64,000 nt of DNA from Adenanthera pavonina (GCA_026686845.1 JAIVEN010000004.1:12370827-12434826); one strand, 5' to 3'; shown: positions 1 through 12,304, counted from the first letter of the stretch. The notes: generated by a model from the sequence alone, not told the origin. Made by a program: numbers and translations.

Positions 1-468
1 ACACAGAGATTTCAAATGATATAAAGATAGCATGAAATAGCTGTGTATGTTGAGAAATGAATTTTTAAATTAAGGGTAAGAAGTAGGACAGGACAGAAAC
101 TGGAAATAGAGGAATGAATAGTAAATTAAAGAAATAAACTATATGAATTGTCTCAATGAAATTCTTGTTTCATATTTTTACCATGAAATTCAGAATGTTA
201 TCTAATTTTTGAGACTTGAACCATAATAAAATGATTTTTATGCATTTAGTTATGAATTTTCAAAATTTGTTGCACAATAGTGTGAATAGTGCATGAAAAG
301 GAAATTTTCAGTTGTGAGATTTTAGTTGGTTCAAGTTCTGAAGAGCCATTTTTCTATATACAAAAAAGAAATATTCATAAAAAAAAGTGTCCAAAGAAGA
401 GATGTGATATTTTTGTGATCAGAGAAAGATTTGTGCTAATCTTTACAATGAGAAAGGAAAGTAGTCAT
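1..468 (+). mobile_element. Ty3/gypsy LTR fragment (3' part)
   Basis: Bases 1 to about 210 align closely with about 17265-17469, sharing stretches such as TTGAGAAATGAATTTTTAAA and GAATTGTCTCAATGAAATTC. The part around 210-270 also resembles the end of the solo LTR near 12090-12150 (GACTTGAA... and TTAGTTATGAATTTTCAAA). The orientation matches the solo LTR at 9705-12304, whose sense strand is plus. From about 280 to 468 similarity to other LTR copies fades. The fragment ends at the terminus of copia element 1. The last five bases, GTCAT, would be that element's left target duplication, but the partner is lost. Confidence 0.7.
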
Positions 469-2327
469 TGTTAGCAAGGCTGACTTCCCAAGAGGGGGGT
501 GAATTGGAAGTGTAAGATTTTTCTGCACAAAGTGAAGTTAGTGAAGATATCACAGTATAATGAAAACAATGCGTAAAACAGAGCAAGGTGAAGGGCAGAG
601 ATAAAGAAAAGAGAACTCAGTGATTTATCCTGGTTCAGTCTATTCTCTTGACCTACATCCAGTCCCCAAGACACTTCTTGAGATTTACCCACTATACAGC
701 AAGAATGTCAGTGGGCTTCTTGCTAAAGCCACATTACATGAGTATGCTTTGTTTCTGAGCTCTCCCACACTCTCCAAGCACTTTCACTATGTGCTTCCCA
801 ATCCCCTTGTGAATACCCCTCACAAGTAAATCTGTCTCCCAGATAAAGAATAGATTGATTACAATGAAATAACTCTCTTGAAAAGAGTAGATATGAAATT
901 TTAAGTACAAGTATAGAAGTTGAGAGGGTAAAAGCTTTTGAGAAGAGGATTCAGCAGAAATTCGGTATATACTAGTTTGATTCGTTATCCACAACTTCAA
1001 ATGATGTTGTATTTATAGATTTAGGTCTCAAATATCCGTTAGAGACTAAATCTATCCGTTGGGGAAGTTATCCAACGGTTACTCTGAAAAACTATCCATT
1101 TACCAACCGCATTTAATGTTTCTGACATACTGAAATTCAAATTTTGGTTGGTCAACAGACGAATTTCGAAGGAATTGAAGATTAAAGCTTCCAACGTTAC
1201 AGCACGAAGTTCATCTGTTCATGAAGTGAAATTCAAATTTTGAAACTTACAAAACATTTTCACAATGTGACATACGAATTTTCAAGAAGAAAGTTTTTCG
1301 GTTAAGTGTGAACAGTGTTTTCAATTTTCTACAGTGCCTTCGAAATTCGAATTTTGGATCCCCAAAATTCGTCTGTCCATTGAACGTTTAAAGGGGCACA
1401 GTAGATTACTTTCTTCGAAATTTGAATTTTGAAAGGGCGAAATTCGTCTGTCAGAGAAACTCTTTTCAGACTAATTTCATCATTCGAATGTTGCAAGTTC
1501 TTATCATTCGTATGTCAATGTTTCATTTCAACAGACTCAAGAACTTAGCTTCTGAAATTCGAATTTCAATGTTCAAAGTTCGTCTGTCAGAGAGCAGTTT
1601 TGAAACTTAAATTACTCTTGATCTCAGGTGAACTTTAACATAGTTTCAGACGAATTTCTTCCATTTTCTCAAGTTTTGTTTTGTTTGAAATTCGAATTTT
1701 GAAGACTCAAAGTTCGTCTGTTGCAAAGAAGCATCTTTCAGACTTATATGAAAATTTGAATGTTGGAAGTTCAAAATTTGTCTGTCAGAGAGCATTTATC
1801 AAACTCAATTTCATTTTGATTTCAGATGCACTTTATCATAGTTTCAGACGAATTTCTTTGGTTTTTACAAACTTCATTTTACTTGAAATTCGAATTTTGA
1901 AAGTGTGAAGTTCGTCTGTTACCAAAAGGCCTCTTTCAGACCAGATGAAAATTCGAATTTTGAACAACCAAAATTCGTCTGACAGAGAGCCATCTCTCCA
2001 GACTTATTCAGTTTTAGCTCGAAATTCGAATTTCCAAAGGCAAAGTTCGAATTTCCAACTTGACAGTTTAGCTTAAACTTTCAACCTTCGTCTGTTTGTG
2101 GGTGTTTTTCAGATATTTAAAGATTTAACATAAAATCAAAATTTGAAAACATCTTTTCTTCAAATCAAAATCTTTTACCCAGTCATAACAAAAACTAAGG
2201 ATCCTACAAAAGATCTAACACCAAGAACTCAGAAAATCTTCACTTGAGACAGCTTTGATCTCTTTTGATATCTTCAATCCAAGCTCTTGAATGTTGGTTT
2301 GGAATCATCAAAACTCTTGATTCAACA
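469..2327 (-). repeat. 3' LTR of copia element 1
   Basis: This 1,859-bp LTR reads TGTTAGC... to ...TTCAACA on plus, so TG/CA ends are intact on both sides. It aligns collinearly with 13348-15055 and with the two LTRs of element 2. Its inner edge abuts the polypurine tract at 2328. The half from about 1130 to 2110 is made of dispersed copies of a core pairing a TTCGAA palindrome (GAAATTCGAATTTTGAA) with a downstream TTCGTCTGT box. Short ORFs that recur in every LTR copy, such as 620-829, are LTR sequence and not genes. Confidence 0.92.
1130..2110. repeat. Dispersed TTCGAA palindrome / TTCGTCTG repeats inside the LTR
   Basis: At least seven copies of TTCGTCTG lie in this interval (near 1371, 1443, 1579, 1711, 1909, 1974, 2087). 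Most are preceded 20-35 bp earlier by GAAATTCGAATTT-type palindromes (near 1339, 1554, 1687, 1885, 1949, 2019), often followed by TCAGAGAGC. The complementary box CAGACGAATTT also occurs (near 1155, 1646, 1846). Some copies are decayed by C-to-T or G-to-A changes at the CG (for example TTCATCTG near 1210), consistent with deamination of methylated cytosine. The same boxes appear in the pol-env spacer of both elements. Confidence 0.85.
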
Positions 2328-2345
2328 TTCTCCCCCTTTTTGATG
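2328..2345 (-). promoter_or_regulatory. Polypurine tract of copia element 1
   Basis: On the minus strand the sequence directly upstream of the 3' LTR is CATCAAAAAGGGGGAGAA, a purine-rich primer site for plus-strand DNA synthesis. A second tract, TTGAGGGGGAGCTTG, lies at about 2392-2406, and a third exact AAAAAGGGGGAGA occurs inside the env-position ORF near 2686-2698. Multiple PPTs upstream of the 3' LTR are a known Sirevirus trait. Confidence 0.85.
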
Positions 2346-2592
2346 ATGACAAAACAACTTACAAACTGGATTAGTACTTAGGTTTGCTTTCACAAGCTCC
2401 CCCTCAATATATGCATAAGATATCAAAACAACAGATTAAGTGAAGAGATTTAAGGCACAAAACATTTCAACAAGGAATCCATTCATTTAATCAAGAGTTG
2501 CTTGTGCAGAAACAAATTAAGCAAAGTTCAAACATCAAATCCAAAACACAAATACACAAAATACAACAAGAGGACTTAAGCCTAATCTCCAA

Positions 2593-4755
2593 TCATTTCT
2601 TCTTGGACTTGGTCTTCTTGCTGTAGGATTTCCCTTTCCCTTTCCCAGATTGCTCAGCAGCAGGCTTTCCAGTTTGCCCAGACTTCTCCCCCTTTTTGAC
2701 ATCATCAGGAAGGCCAACAAAATCAGCCGGAGGAGGGATCTGAGAGACAGGAATAGCACGAAGGGGCACAGAAGCAAAAGGGATTTCAGGATCAGCTGGT
2801 GGCTCAGTGCTTGTCTCCTCGTCAGAGATTTCCAGCAGTTGCTGCATTGCTTGTCTGGAAAGAGCTAGTTGAGCTCTTTGTTCCTCTTTAAGTCCATAGG
2901 CAGCAAGAGAAGAAGAAGCTGGTTTAGCAGGAGGAAACATTTCTTCCAGCCTTCTCCTCTGAGCTTCCAGTAGAGCATTGTGAGCAATGGCAACATAGTC
3001 AACAACAGGTACAAGGCTCCTTTCTTCAGTGCTCACTGCTTCTTGCATAGAGGAGGTTGAAATGGCTGCAACCAGTCTTTCAACTTGCTCAAATTCTTGA
3101 ATTAACAGAATTGATTCCTGAGCATCTTCTTGCATGGGCTCATGAGGGCTTGTATCTTGGAGACCTTCTTCTTCCAATCCATAGTCCAAGGGTGGACCAG
3201 GACTTGGTGTTCTCATTGCACCAGCACCAACTATATCATCATCATGGTCAGAGGAGACAATCTCGAAGGGACTTGGAGGCATAGGGGATGGAGACAAAGT
3301 GGGCTCAGGGACACCAGGCTGAGGTGGAGCTGAAGTGGTAGGAATTGCATTTCTTATCTCTTCATAGGCATCAGCCACCACCTTCATATTTACAGCCAAC
3401 TGATGGATCTGATCTTGTAGATGAGCAAATTTGGCATTTTGCTCATCTCTAATGCTGAGAATGAGTGTTGACAGACTGTCAAACAACTCAGTGACCTTTG
3501 TTGGCTTGGCCCGTGAGGAGGGAGTGGAAGGAGGGTGAGTAGGCCTGGAGGGAGATGGGATTGGCTGAGAAGGCTGAGGTACAGATTTGCCAGGGGCCTC
3601 AGAAGTACCTTCTTGTTGGAGGGATGCATCAGCAACAAAGAATAAGTCTTCAGATTTTCCTGCTCCCTTTCCAACCCATCGTCCTTTATCTCTTTCAATG
3701 CCCATCCTTTGCAGTTCCTCTTCGTTGAATGCCTCAGTAAGTTTCCCTTTCCCCTTTTCAATGTGTTGAATCCTAGCATGCTGCAGGATTCTTGAAATAA
3801 TTGCTGCATAGGGGAGTGTGGAATCCTTCCTCTGATCCCTTGCCTTTATCATTCGCTGGAGGATGATATGACCCATGTTAATCAGCTTCCCACGTATGAT
3901 AGCAGTCATCACATGAGCCTCTGCCCTTGTTATCAAATTGAAGCTGCCACCCTTGTTGAAAATTATCCTGGATACTACGTAGTGCAGGATCCTGACTTGT
4001 ACACTTAGGTCTGTGGGCTTCAACAGATTTATTGTTGGCTTGTTCTCCCTTCTCCTGAATAAGGTGTCCAAAATGGTGCTCTCTTTGTAGTTCAGAAAGG
4101 ATCCACCTTCTTCATCAGCTGTGCTTGCCTCATCCATATATCCAGAGGCTGTGATGTCAATTTTCAGCCCATCTTGTCCTGGGATTTCCAGCACTTCATT
4201 GATTGTTTCATCAGCAAGCCAGATGGTCCTTGATCTCAAATAGACCTCCCATTTCTTTTTCTTGCTGTTATATTGAAGAGAGGCATACCAAGTCTTCACT
4301 ACTTCATCATCATATTTTTCAGCAAGTTCCAACAGATTTTTATATCTTAACAACCATAATGCAGCATCAAAGTTGTTGGATATCAGAAATTGTTCCACAT
4401 TTACACAGTGAGGCTTGATTACCTTTTTGTTGGAAAACTTGGCAGAATACTCTTCTTGAATCTCAGGAGTGCTCCAAAGTGGCAGTGTTGTAAGCTCAAA
4501 TTCTCCAGAATGAGTAGAAGAGGAGGAAGTCACAGTAGCAGTATCTGCAGAAGGAACCGCAATTTTTCATGTGGAAGGTCCAGTTTTCTGCGAATCTGCC
4601 TTGGATGATGATTTCTGGCGTTTAGAAGGGGTAGCTTTACTGGGTTTGGCCTTTCTCTTGGATTTCTCTCCTTCTTTTGTAGCATATTGAGATTTGACCG
4701 CTCTTTTTGGCTGAGTTCCAGATTGTCCTGCTCCAGGGATCTTTACTCTCGCCAT
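2593..4755 (-). pseudogene. Env-position ORF of copia element 1 (plant transposon-protein domain), one in-frame stop
   Basis: The frame starts at ATG 4755 and stays open for 721 codons except for a TGA at 4567-4569, where element 2 has a serine codon. The first 75 residues are rich in K, S and P. A globular region of about 230 residues follows (key stretch LPYAAIISRILQHARIQH). Next come a Pro/Ser-rich linker, a coiled-coil-like part and a basic Lys/Ser tail. The globular region resembles the domain called putative plant transposon protein (Transposase_32-like). This is the env position of Sireviruses, but no signal peptide or membrane span is visible, so an envelope role is not supported. Its function is unknown. 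Pol lies upstream across a 1-kb spacer, so a spliced or internal transcript would be needed for expression. Confidence 0.82.
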
Positions 4756-5742
4756 TTCTCAGTTGAAGAATGCAGAATGTGGCAGAGAATACGTTTATGG
4801 GATGCGAATGGAAGTTTAAACGGTGAAGAAAGACGGTTTTTAGACAGGAGTTAAGAGGATTGAAGAGAGAATTAGAATAGACTTAGAGAGGTTACAAATA
4901 GGGTTGTGTCTGTTCTTTGGAAAACCGTCGCATTTAACGTGTGTAACCGTCTGACAGACGAATTTTGAGGGGTCAAAATTTGAACTTCAGGCAGTTACAA
5001 GTTAAACTGTTCAGCACAGCTTACTAACAGACGAATTTTCATCTTGAAAGTTCGTCTGACAGTGGCTTGAAACAAGCAATACAAGCACAACAGACGAATT
5101 TTGTTTCACCAAAGTTCGAATGTTGAAAAGAAAAAGGCAGGCATCAATCAAACCATCATTCAACAGACAAACTAAACATGCAGAACTACATCTTTCAAGA
5201 ATTCAACATGAAGGACATGATTCAACAGACGAATTTTGAACTGAAAATTCGGATTTTTCAACTTTTGTAAAGATTGTCCAACATTCGTATGTTAAGAAGT
5301 GAAAATTGGCATAACAGTGATAGACAATCATAACTATGAAGTTTTTGTTTTTGAAAATTCGAATTTTCAAGATCCAACAGACGAATTTTGAGGCATCTTA
5401 GAAAACTGTTCCAAGGCATAACAGGCCGAAGTTCGTCTGTTAGTGAACTGAAATTCGAATGTTGACCATATTGACCATGTCAAAAGCACATTTTATGAAG
5501 CAAAATACATCTAACACACATTAAAATGCGAATTTCATCTTTAAAAACTTACAGAATGGATCCAAAACTTAGAATTTACATCATTTACTCCATTTTCTGG
5601 TTGTTCCATTCTGATGTGCTCCAATCTTCAAGTTTATTGCCATTGTATCTTGTGGGGAGCACCTGCATTTAAAATTAAACATACTCTGATGCTCAAGTTA
5701 GAATTAATTCTAATATAAAGACAGAATTTGCACAGAAATAAC
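4756..5742. repeat. Repeat-rich spacer between pol and env-position ORF, element 1
   Basis: This non-coding stretch carries several copies of the CAGACGAATTTT / TTCGTCTG boxes that fill the LTR (near 4956, 5028, 5051, 5090, 5226, 5378, 5431). At 5028-5058 CAGACGAA and TTCGTCTG face each other as an 8-bp inverted repeat with a 15-nt loop. The equivalent spacer of element 2 (38753-39747) is organised the same way. It could hold a promoter or splice signals for the env-position ORF, but that is inference. Confidence 0.75.
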
Positions 5743-8700
5743 TTACAGTTCATTGGGATTTACCATTCTCAATTCTCTCCTTATTTTGCAAAGCCTGTCT
5801 TCTGTTAGAGGTTTTGTGAATATATCAGCAACTTGATCCTCTGTTGGGATGTACTCCAATCTGACTTCTCCTTTTAGAACGTGATCTCTTATGAAGTGGT
5901 GCCTAACTTCAATATGTTTCGTCCTTGAATGCATGATAGGATTCTTGGTGATATTTATAGCACTTTGTTTGTCACACATGATTGGTATCTCTTTTATTTT
6001 AACCTCAAGATCTTCAAGCTGCTGTTTCATCCAGATGACTTGGGCACAACAGCTTCCAGCTGCAACATACTCAGCTTCTGCAGTGGATAGGGCCACACTG
6101 TTTTGCTTTTTGCTGAACCATGAAACCAGGGATTCTCCAAGGAACTGACAAGTTCCACTTGTGCTTTTTCTGTCAGTTTTGGATCCTGCAAAATCAGCAT
6201 CAGTGTATCCTTTGAGGTCTTCTCCATTGCCTTTTGTATACCAAAGACCTATCTGTGATGTTCCAATAAGATATCTAAAAATTCTTTTCACAGCTGTTGC
6301 ATGGGATTCTTTGGGGCATGATTGGAACCTTGCACACATGCAGACACTGAACATAATGTCAGGTCTACTGGCAGTTAAGTACAGCAGGGATCCAATCATT
6401 TTTTTGTACTGAGTAATGTCAAACATCTTCCCATTCTCATCCATGTCCAGTTTAGTTGCAGTAGCCATAGGTGTTCCTATTGGCTTGGCATTCTCCATTC
6501 CAAACTTCTTTAGCAGCTCCTTTAGATACTTGGATTGACTAAGAAAGATACCATCACCTTGTTGTTTAATTTGCAATCCAAGGAAGAAGTTGAGTTCACC
6601 CATCATAAACATCTCGAATTCTCCCTGCATTAACTTAGAAAATTTCTTGCAAAGAGCCTCATTAGTAGCACCAAAAATAATATCATCAACATAAATTTGA
6701 ACAATTAGTAAGTCTTTATTTTCTTTCTTAGTAAATAAGGTTGTGTCAACTTTGCCTCTAATGAACCCCTTATCAGTTAAGAAATTGCTCAGTCTCTCAT
6801 ACCATGCTCTAGGGGCTTGTTTTAAACCATAAAGAGCCTTCTTCAGTTTATAAACATGGTTTGGTTTAGTAGGATCCTCAAAACCTGGAGGTTGATCTAC
6901 ATAAACTTCTTCCATGATATATCCATTTAGAAAGGCACTCTTTACATCCATTTGATATAGTAAAATATTTTTCATGCATGCATATGCCAGCAGTATTGTT
7001 ATAGCCTCTAGTTTAGCTATTGGTGCAAAGGTTTCTTCAAAATCAATACCTTCTTCCTGATTATACCCTTTGGCAACCAATCTAGCTTTATTTCTGATTA
7101 TTGTTCCAGATTCATCAAGTTTGTTTCTGAAGACCCATTTAGTACCAATAACAGAATGATTTTTGGGTTTAGGTACTAAATTCCAAACTTGATTTCTTTC
7201 AAATTAATTTAATTCAACTTGCATAGCCATAATCCAATATTCATCAGTTAAGGCTTCTTCATCACATTTGGGTTCAATTTCAGAAATGAAAGCGTAGTTG
7301 AGCATTTGATCCCTTAACTGTTTTCTGGTTTTGACTTTCTCTTAAATATTCCCTATTACTTGATCAACAGGGTGATTCCTTTGATATCTCCAAGCTCTAG
7401 GGAGTTCTTGAGCTGTTTCTTCATTATTTTCTTTATCAAATCCTTGCTCCTCGATATCTTCCTCTGTGCCAACAGATTCAGATATCTTTGGACGTTCAGT
7501 TTTACTTTTGTCAAAAATTCCCAGTTTTTCAAAATTGAAAGTAAGATCATCCTTATTGGTAACATGTTTTGAAACAGTTTCATTTTCAATGAAAACCACA
7601 TGCACTGATTCTTCTACTACATTTGATCTTTTATTATAAACCCTATAAGCCTTACTCCTACTTGAATAGCCCAAAAATATACCTTCATCGGATTTGGCAT
7701 CAAACTTACCCAGATTTTCTTTCCCATTGTTGTGAATGAAGCATTTGCACCCAAACACATGGAGGTGTGACAGATTTGGCTTTCTTCCCTTGTACAGTTC
7801 ATATGGAGTCTTCCCAAGGATTGGTCTGATGTAGGCTTTGTTTATGATGTAACTTGATGTATTCACTGCATCAGCCCAGAACACTTGAGAGAGTTCCTTC
7901 TCATTCAGCATAGCTCTAGCCATCTCTCCAATGGTTCTGTTCTTCCTTTCCACCACTCTATTTTGTTGAGGAGTTCTTGGTGCTGAGAAGTTGTGGTCAA
8001 TCCCATGCTCATTGCAGTACTCCAGGAAGTATGCATTTTCAAATTCTCCTCCATGGTCTGACCTGATAGACACAATAGAAATACCTTTCTCATTTTTCAC
8101 TTTCTTAGCTAAGGTTACAAATGCATCAAAGGTATCACTTTTAGAGGAAAGAAACAATGTCCAAGTGAATCTAGAATAATCATCTACAATTACAAGCACA
8201 TACAGATTACCACCAAGACTTTTCACCCTGGATGGTCCAATTAAGTCCATATGCAACAATTCAAGTGGTCTTGTTGTGGTAACTACATTTTTAGATTTGA
8301 AGGATGATTTAGTTTGTTTTCCTCTTAGGCATGCATCACATTCTTTATCCTTTTCAAAAGATATTTTAGGAAGACCAGTTACTAGCTCATTTTTAATCAG
8401 TTCAGACAATTGATTCATGTTAACATGAGCTAATCTCCTATGCCATAGCCAACTATCATTATCCTGACTAATTAAACATACAGAGTCCAAGGGAGGAAGT
8501 TCATCAAGGTCAATAGTATAACAGTTACCATCCCTTTGAGCTTTGAGGATTACTTTGTGATCACTTTTTCTGATGACCAGGCAAAACTTTGAGTCAAATA
8601 GCACCCAGTTTCCTCTGTCACAGGTCTGACTCACGCTCAGCAAATTGTAGTTGAGGCCAATTACAAACAACACCTCTTCAATGGATGTTTCTGGATTTTC

Positions 8701-8880
8701 GCCCACAATGCCAATACCAACACCAACAATTTTGCCGTATTGATCACCTCCAAAGGTCACCTTTCCTCCTTTCTTATCTCTAAGAGTGATGAACTTCTCC
8801 TTATCACCAGTCATGTGACTTGAGCAGGCACTGTCCATATACCATTTGTTGCTTTTCTTAGCTTTGAGACAGACCTGCAA
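5743..8880 (-). pseudogene. pol: Copia pol polyprotein (protease, integrase, RT, RNase H), element 1, two in-frame stops
   Basis: One frame runs 8880 to 5743 (1,046 codons), broken by TAA at 7342-7344 and TAA at 7204-7206; element 2 has sense codons at both places. Domains in order: retropepsin with DSACSSHMTG near residue 16; a GAG-pre-integrase HH-CC zinc motif (HRRLAHVN ... CDACLRGKQ); an integrase core with HMDLIGP, RSDHGGEF and VVERKN carrying D, D and E; RT with AFLNGYI, ALYGLKQAPRAWYERL and catalytic YVDD (codons 6682-6693); RNase H with TDADFAGS, STAEAEY and the last acidic site (CDKQSA). Pol lies in the -1 frame relative to gag, whose stop is just upstream at 8889-8891. The sequence TTTGTTTTGCAG between the frames resembles a 3' splice site, so splicing or frameshifting are both possible routes to Pol. 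Confidence 0.93.
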
Positions 8881-9704
8881 AACAAAGTTTATGTTTTCCT
8901 TTTAGGTACCCAAACTTGCTTGGGTCCTTTTCGGTCAGTAGGTATTTCCCTAGATGCAGATGCAACTTTGGAAACCCATTCAACTTTCCTGCCAAGTCCA
9001 TTTTTCTTCAAAACACACGAACTGGAAATATGTTCCTTTTTGTTACAGAAATGATAGGTAGTGAAAGGACTGCTAGATTGAGAAGTAGGAAGAAAACAAT
9101 GCAGATAATACTTTTGTCTAGCATGTCTTGGCTGAGCATATGTTTCAATGTGAGGTGATGCATCATTTTTCTTTTTATTGTTCTCAGCATGCACAAATTG
9201 TCTCATATATACATTCTGATTTTTCTTTCTAATCTTTTCCTTGACAGCACATGGATCATAGCCAAGACCAGCTTTTCCCTGTGATATTCTTTGGCTCCCC
9301 ATCAATGCAAATAATATATCTTTACCTCTAGTGAGTCTAGACATGCTTTTAACTAAATAATCATTAGTTTGCTTAAGTTTAGTGCATGAAGTACAGCAAA
9401 CAGATTCAGAAGAAGGTAAAGAGACAGTTTCAGAAACTATGCTTTGAGACTCCAGCTTACTTATCTTTTTCTTTGCTAATTTCAATTCTTTAGCAACTTT
9501 AATGAATTCATCATGAAGCTCATGAAATGCATCTAGTAATTCAGAATAGGAAGGTTCAGATTCATATACCTCTTCTTCCTGATCACTGCTGTATGAGGGT
9601 GTGACTTCTTCAGAAGCAAGTGCCATCAGACAAATATTGGCAATCTCATCCTCATCTTCTTCTTCCTCATCTGAGCTGTTGCCCCATATAGATGAGATGT
9701 AGGC

Positions 9705-9920
9705 TGTAACATCCTAAAATTTTTATAGATATTCGATGGCTCAATATTTTGAAATCTATAAAGAATTTGCAAAAAAGGATATACATCATTTGGCATGAAA
9801 TAGGATAAAGAGGTTAATTATCTCAGTTGAAAGGAAAAGTGAAAAAATGATGATTTTACCCCTGGAAAAAAAAAAGAACAGAAAAAGGAAAAAGGGAAAA
9901 AGAAAAAAAAATAATTAATA

Positions 9921-9966
<46 letters not shown>

Positions 9967-12304
9967 GTCAAGTCGGTGGACGCAGGAGAATGTTGAGGGA
10001 GAATTTATGAATTTTGGGGTAAATTACACCTGATGACTTGAAAGTTTTAAAAATTATAAATTAGACCCGGGTCAAGGGCATTTTTGTAAATATGAAAAAT
10101 TATAGTCAAAGTGAAGCTCTCAATGTGTTAGACCCAATGAAATATAGTATGGAATTTATTAAGGTCAAAATCATATTTATTGGGTGATTAGGATTTAATA
10201 TTAATATTTTACCCAATAAACATCAGTTTAGACTGCAGAAAAAGACAGTATTGATCCAACGACAATGATTGGACCTTGTTAAAATATATTTTGGGTCTAT
10301 ATAATGATTTTGGACCAAAATTAATGGTTGGATAATCCTGTACCAATTTAATGATAATTTTGGCAAAAATGCCCAATCGGTACGGGTAAATTTAATCGGT
10401 AAAGGGTATTTTGGTCCATAAATATTATTTAAACAATTTTTGGCCAGAAGGAGGATGAAACACGTATGATTTGTGAATGGGACATGAAGGGAATTGTTGG
10501 AAAAGCTTTTTAAAATAAAAGTAAATGAAAATAGAAATAAAAGTAAATTAAGTTATTATATTATATAATTATCATCTTAAACCATCATTTCATCTTCCTC
10601 ACGAAAACAAGACGTTGGTTCAGTGGAGAAGAAAGCCAGGAACGCGTGAGAGAGAGAGAGAGAGCAAAGGGGAAAAGAGAATATTGCAAGATTTATCCCA
10701 AAACTTCAAGGTATTATCTTACAACCCTTTCCTTGTGTCTCCTAGCAATTTTTAGGTATTTTAATGGTTATTTTCCCTCTATTTTCTTGCTGAAAGTTTC
10801 TACCTAGAGAGAGAGTAGAGAGAGAAAATGAAGGTATGGGAAAATTAAGCCATGAAAAGGGTTGTATAGGCCATAAGATGCAAGAATATATCATTAGATT
10901 ACAAATTAATCGGTTAGTTATTTTTCTGTAATTTCTGATAATTTTCTGCCCAATTAGGGTTTATTATAGGAAGGGAATTTCAAGTTTTTGATCTCAAAAA
11001 TGGATTCCTTGGATCAAAAATAGGTTAGAATAAGTATGTTGTACAAGGAATGCATGATGGATAACAAAGCGCAAATTTTAGTTGAAGTGAGCACTTTGTG
11101 AATGAAATTGGATAATTAGTGGTTAATGGCATTATTTTATGATGCTATAGGATACAAAGGAGTGTTAGAAGATCAAGGAAAGGGTTTGCAAAGTTTGGAG
11201 ATTAGTGGAAAGCTCAAAGGTAGTTAACTCACCTATCTATGCTTATGTATTGTCATTGATGTTGCTTGGTTTGAATGATGTGTTTAATGTTTGGAATGTT
11301 GTCTTGTGATGATTTGGCATTGTTGGTTGGATTGTTTGAAGGGTAAGGTGACCCTGGATATGTCCAAATACAAGGGGAAGTGCTGCCCAAATTTTTATAA
11401 AATGGTTATGCCAAAATGATTTGATTGCATGCTTAATGTGTTTTGAGATGAATACTTGCAATATATATGATGATATGTGTGCATGATGGTAGTTACTACT
11501 GAGATTCTTTGAATCTCACCCCTCTCCAAATTTTTAACCAATTTTAGGTTCAAGTTATGGCAAGATTAGCCAAGAAAGGAAAGGCAAGGAGAAGTAAAGT
11601 AATGTTCAGGATAATGATACTTAGGTTGATACTATTATATGAGAGGTTATGTAAAACCTTATGGGAGATAATTATGCTATGCTTCCATGTTAATATGTTC
11701 CTCTAAGTTCTTATGGAGTATCATGCAAGATAAAGGCAAGTTATGGCTATTTATGTATATATGAGTGTGTATTTTGGAAAGTTGGGAGAATGCAAGAGAC
11801 TTTTCTGAACATAGTTGGGAATTCGAAGTACTGTACATACCTCAATATGTTCAATGTATAAATGTTTTACATGTATGAAAACTAGACATGTGTAGCTTTC
11901 CATAGACACAAAGATCCCTCAATTTGGAGTTGTGTATGATTTATTGTGATTTTTCAAAGTTATGGTCAGAATTAGGAATTTTTAAAAATGACCATTGCTA
12001 CAGTACATATAATACGAACTCACTGTATAATTTGGCCAAGTAAATTCCCTGTTCAACATTTTTCCCATGTATATTATCTTTTAAGCTATATTTAGAGACT
12101 TGAATCACATCAATATGATTTTTCTTGATTTAGTTATGAATTTTCAAAGTTTACTGGGTAAAAAGAAGTTAACCAAGGGAATGGTACCCGAAATGAAATA
12201 AATTGGTTTAAGTTATTTTATGTAATCAAGTCTCTAATCAAGTAATAGTGGACTTAAATATAGTTTAATACATGGGAAATGAGTGTAAGTATGAGGTGTT
12301 ACAT
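9705..12304 (+). mobile_element. Solo LTR of a Ty3/gypsy (Tekay-like) element
   Basis: This 2,600-bp insertion begins TGTAACATCC and ends AGGTGTTACA, a short inverted terminus typical of large plant gypsy LTRs. It is bounded by the direct repeat TAGGC (9700-9704 and 12305-12309). Element 2 has the uninterrupted site at about 43690-43700, which confirms both the boundary and the duplication. No PBS, PPT or coding domain lies inside, so the internal region was removed by LTR-LTR recombination. It is related to the LTR sequences at 1-468, 15056-17469, 21882-23799 (reverse orientation) and about 29100-30903. The LTR at 30903 is followed by a PBS, which sets the sense strand as plus. Confidence 0.92.
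9919..9964. repeat. (AAT)n microsatellite
   Basis: About 15 units of AAT/ATA trinucleotide repeat lie inside the solo LTR. A short GA run is also present at about 10650-10665. Confidence 0.95.

Noticed and set aside
620..829. 69-aa plus-strand frame repeated in all four copia LTRs (also 13499-13708, 34606-34815, 44854-45063)
   Set aside because: It is conserved only because the LTR is duplicated; there is no known domain, and it begins at a non-ATG codon.
2593..4755. Retroviral-type envelope gene
   Set aside because: Only the position fits; there is no signal peptide, transmembrane span or cleavage motif.
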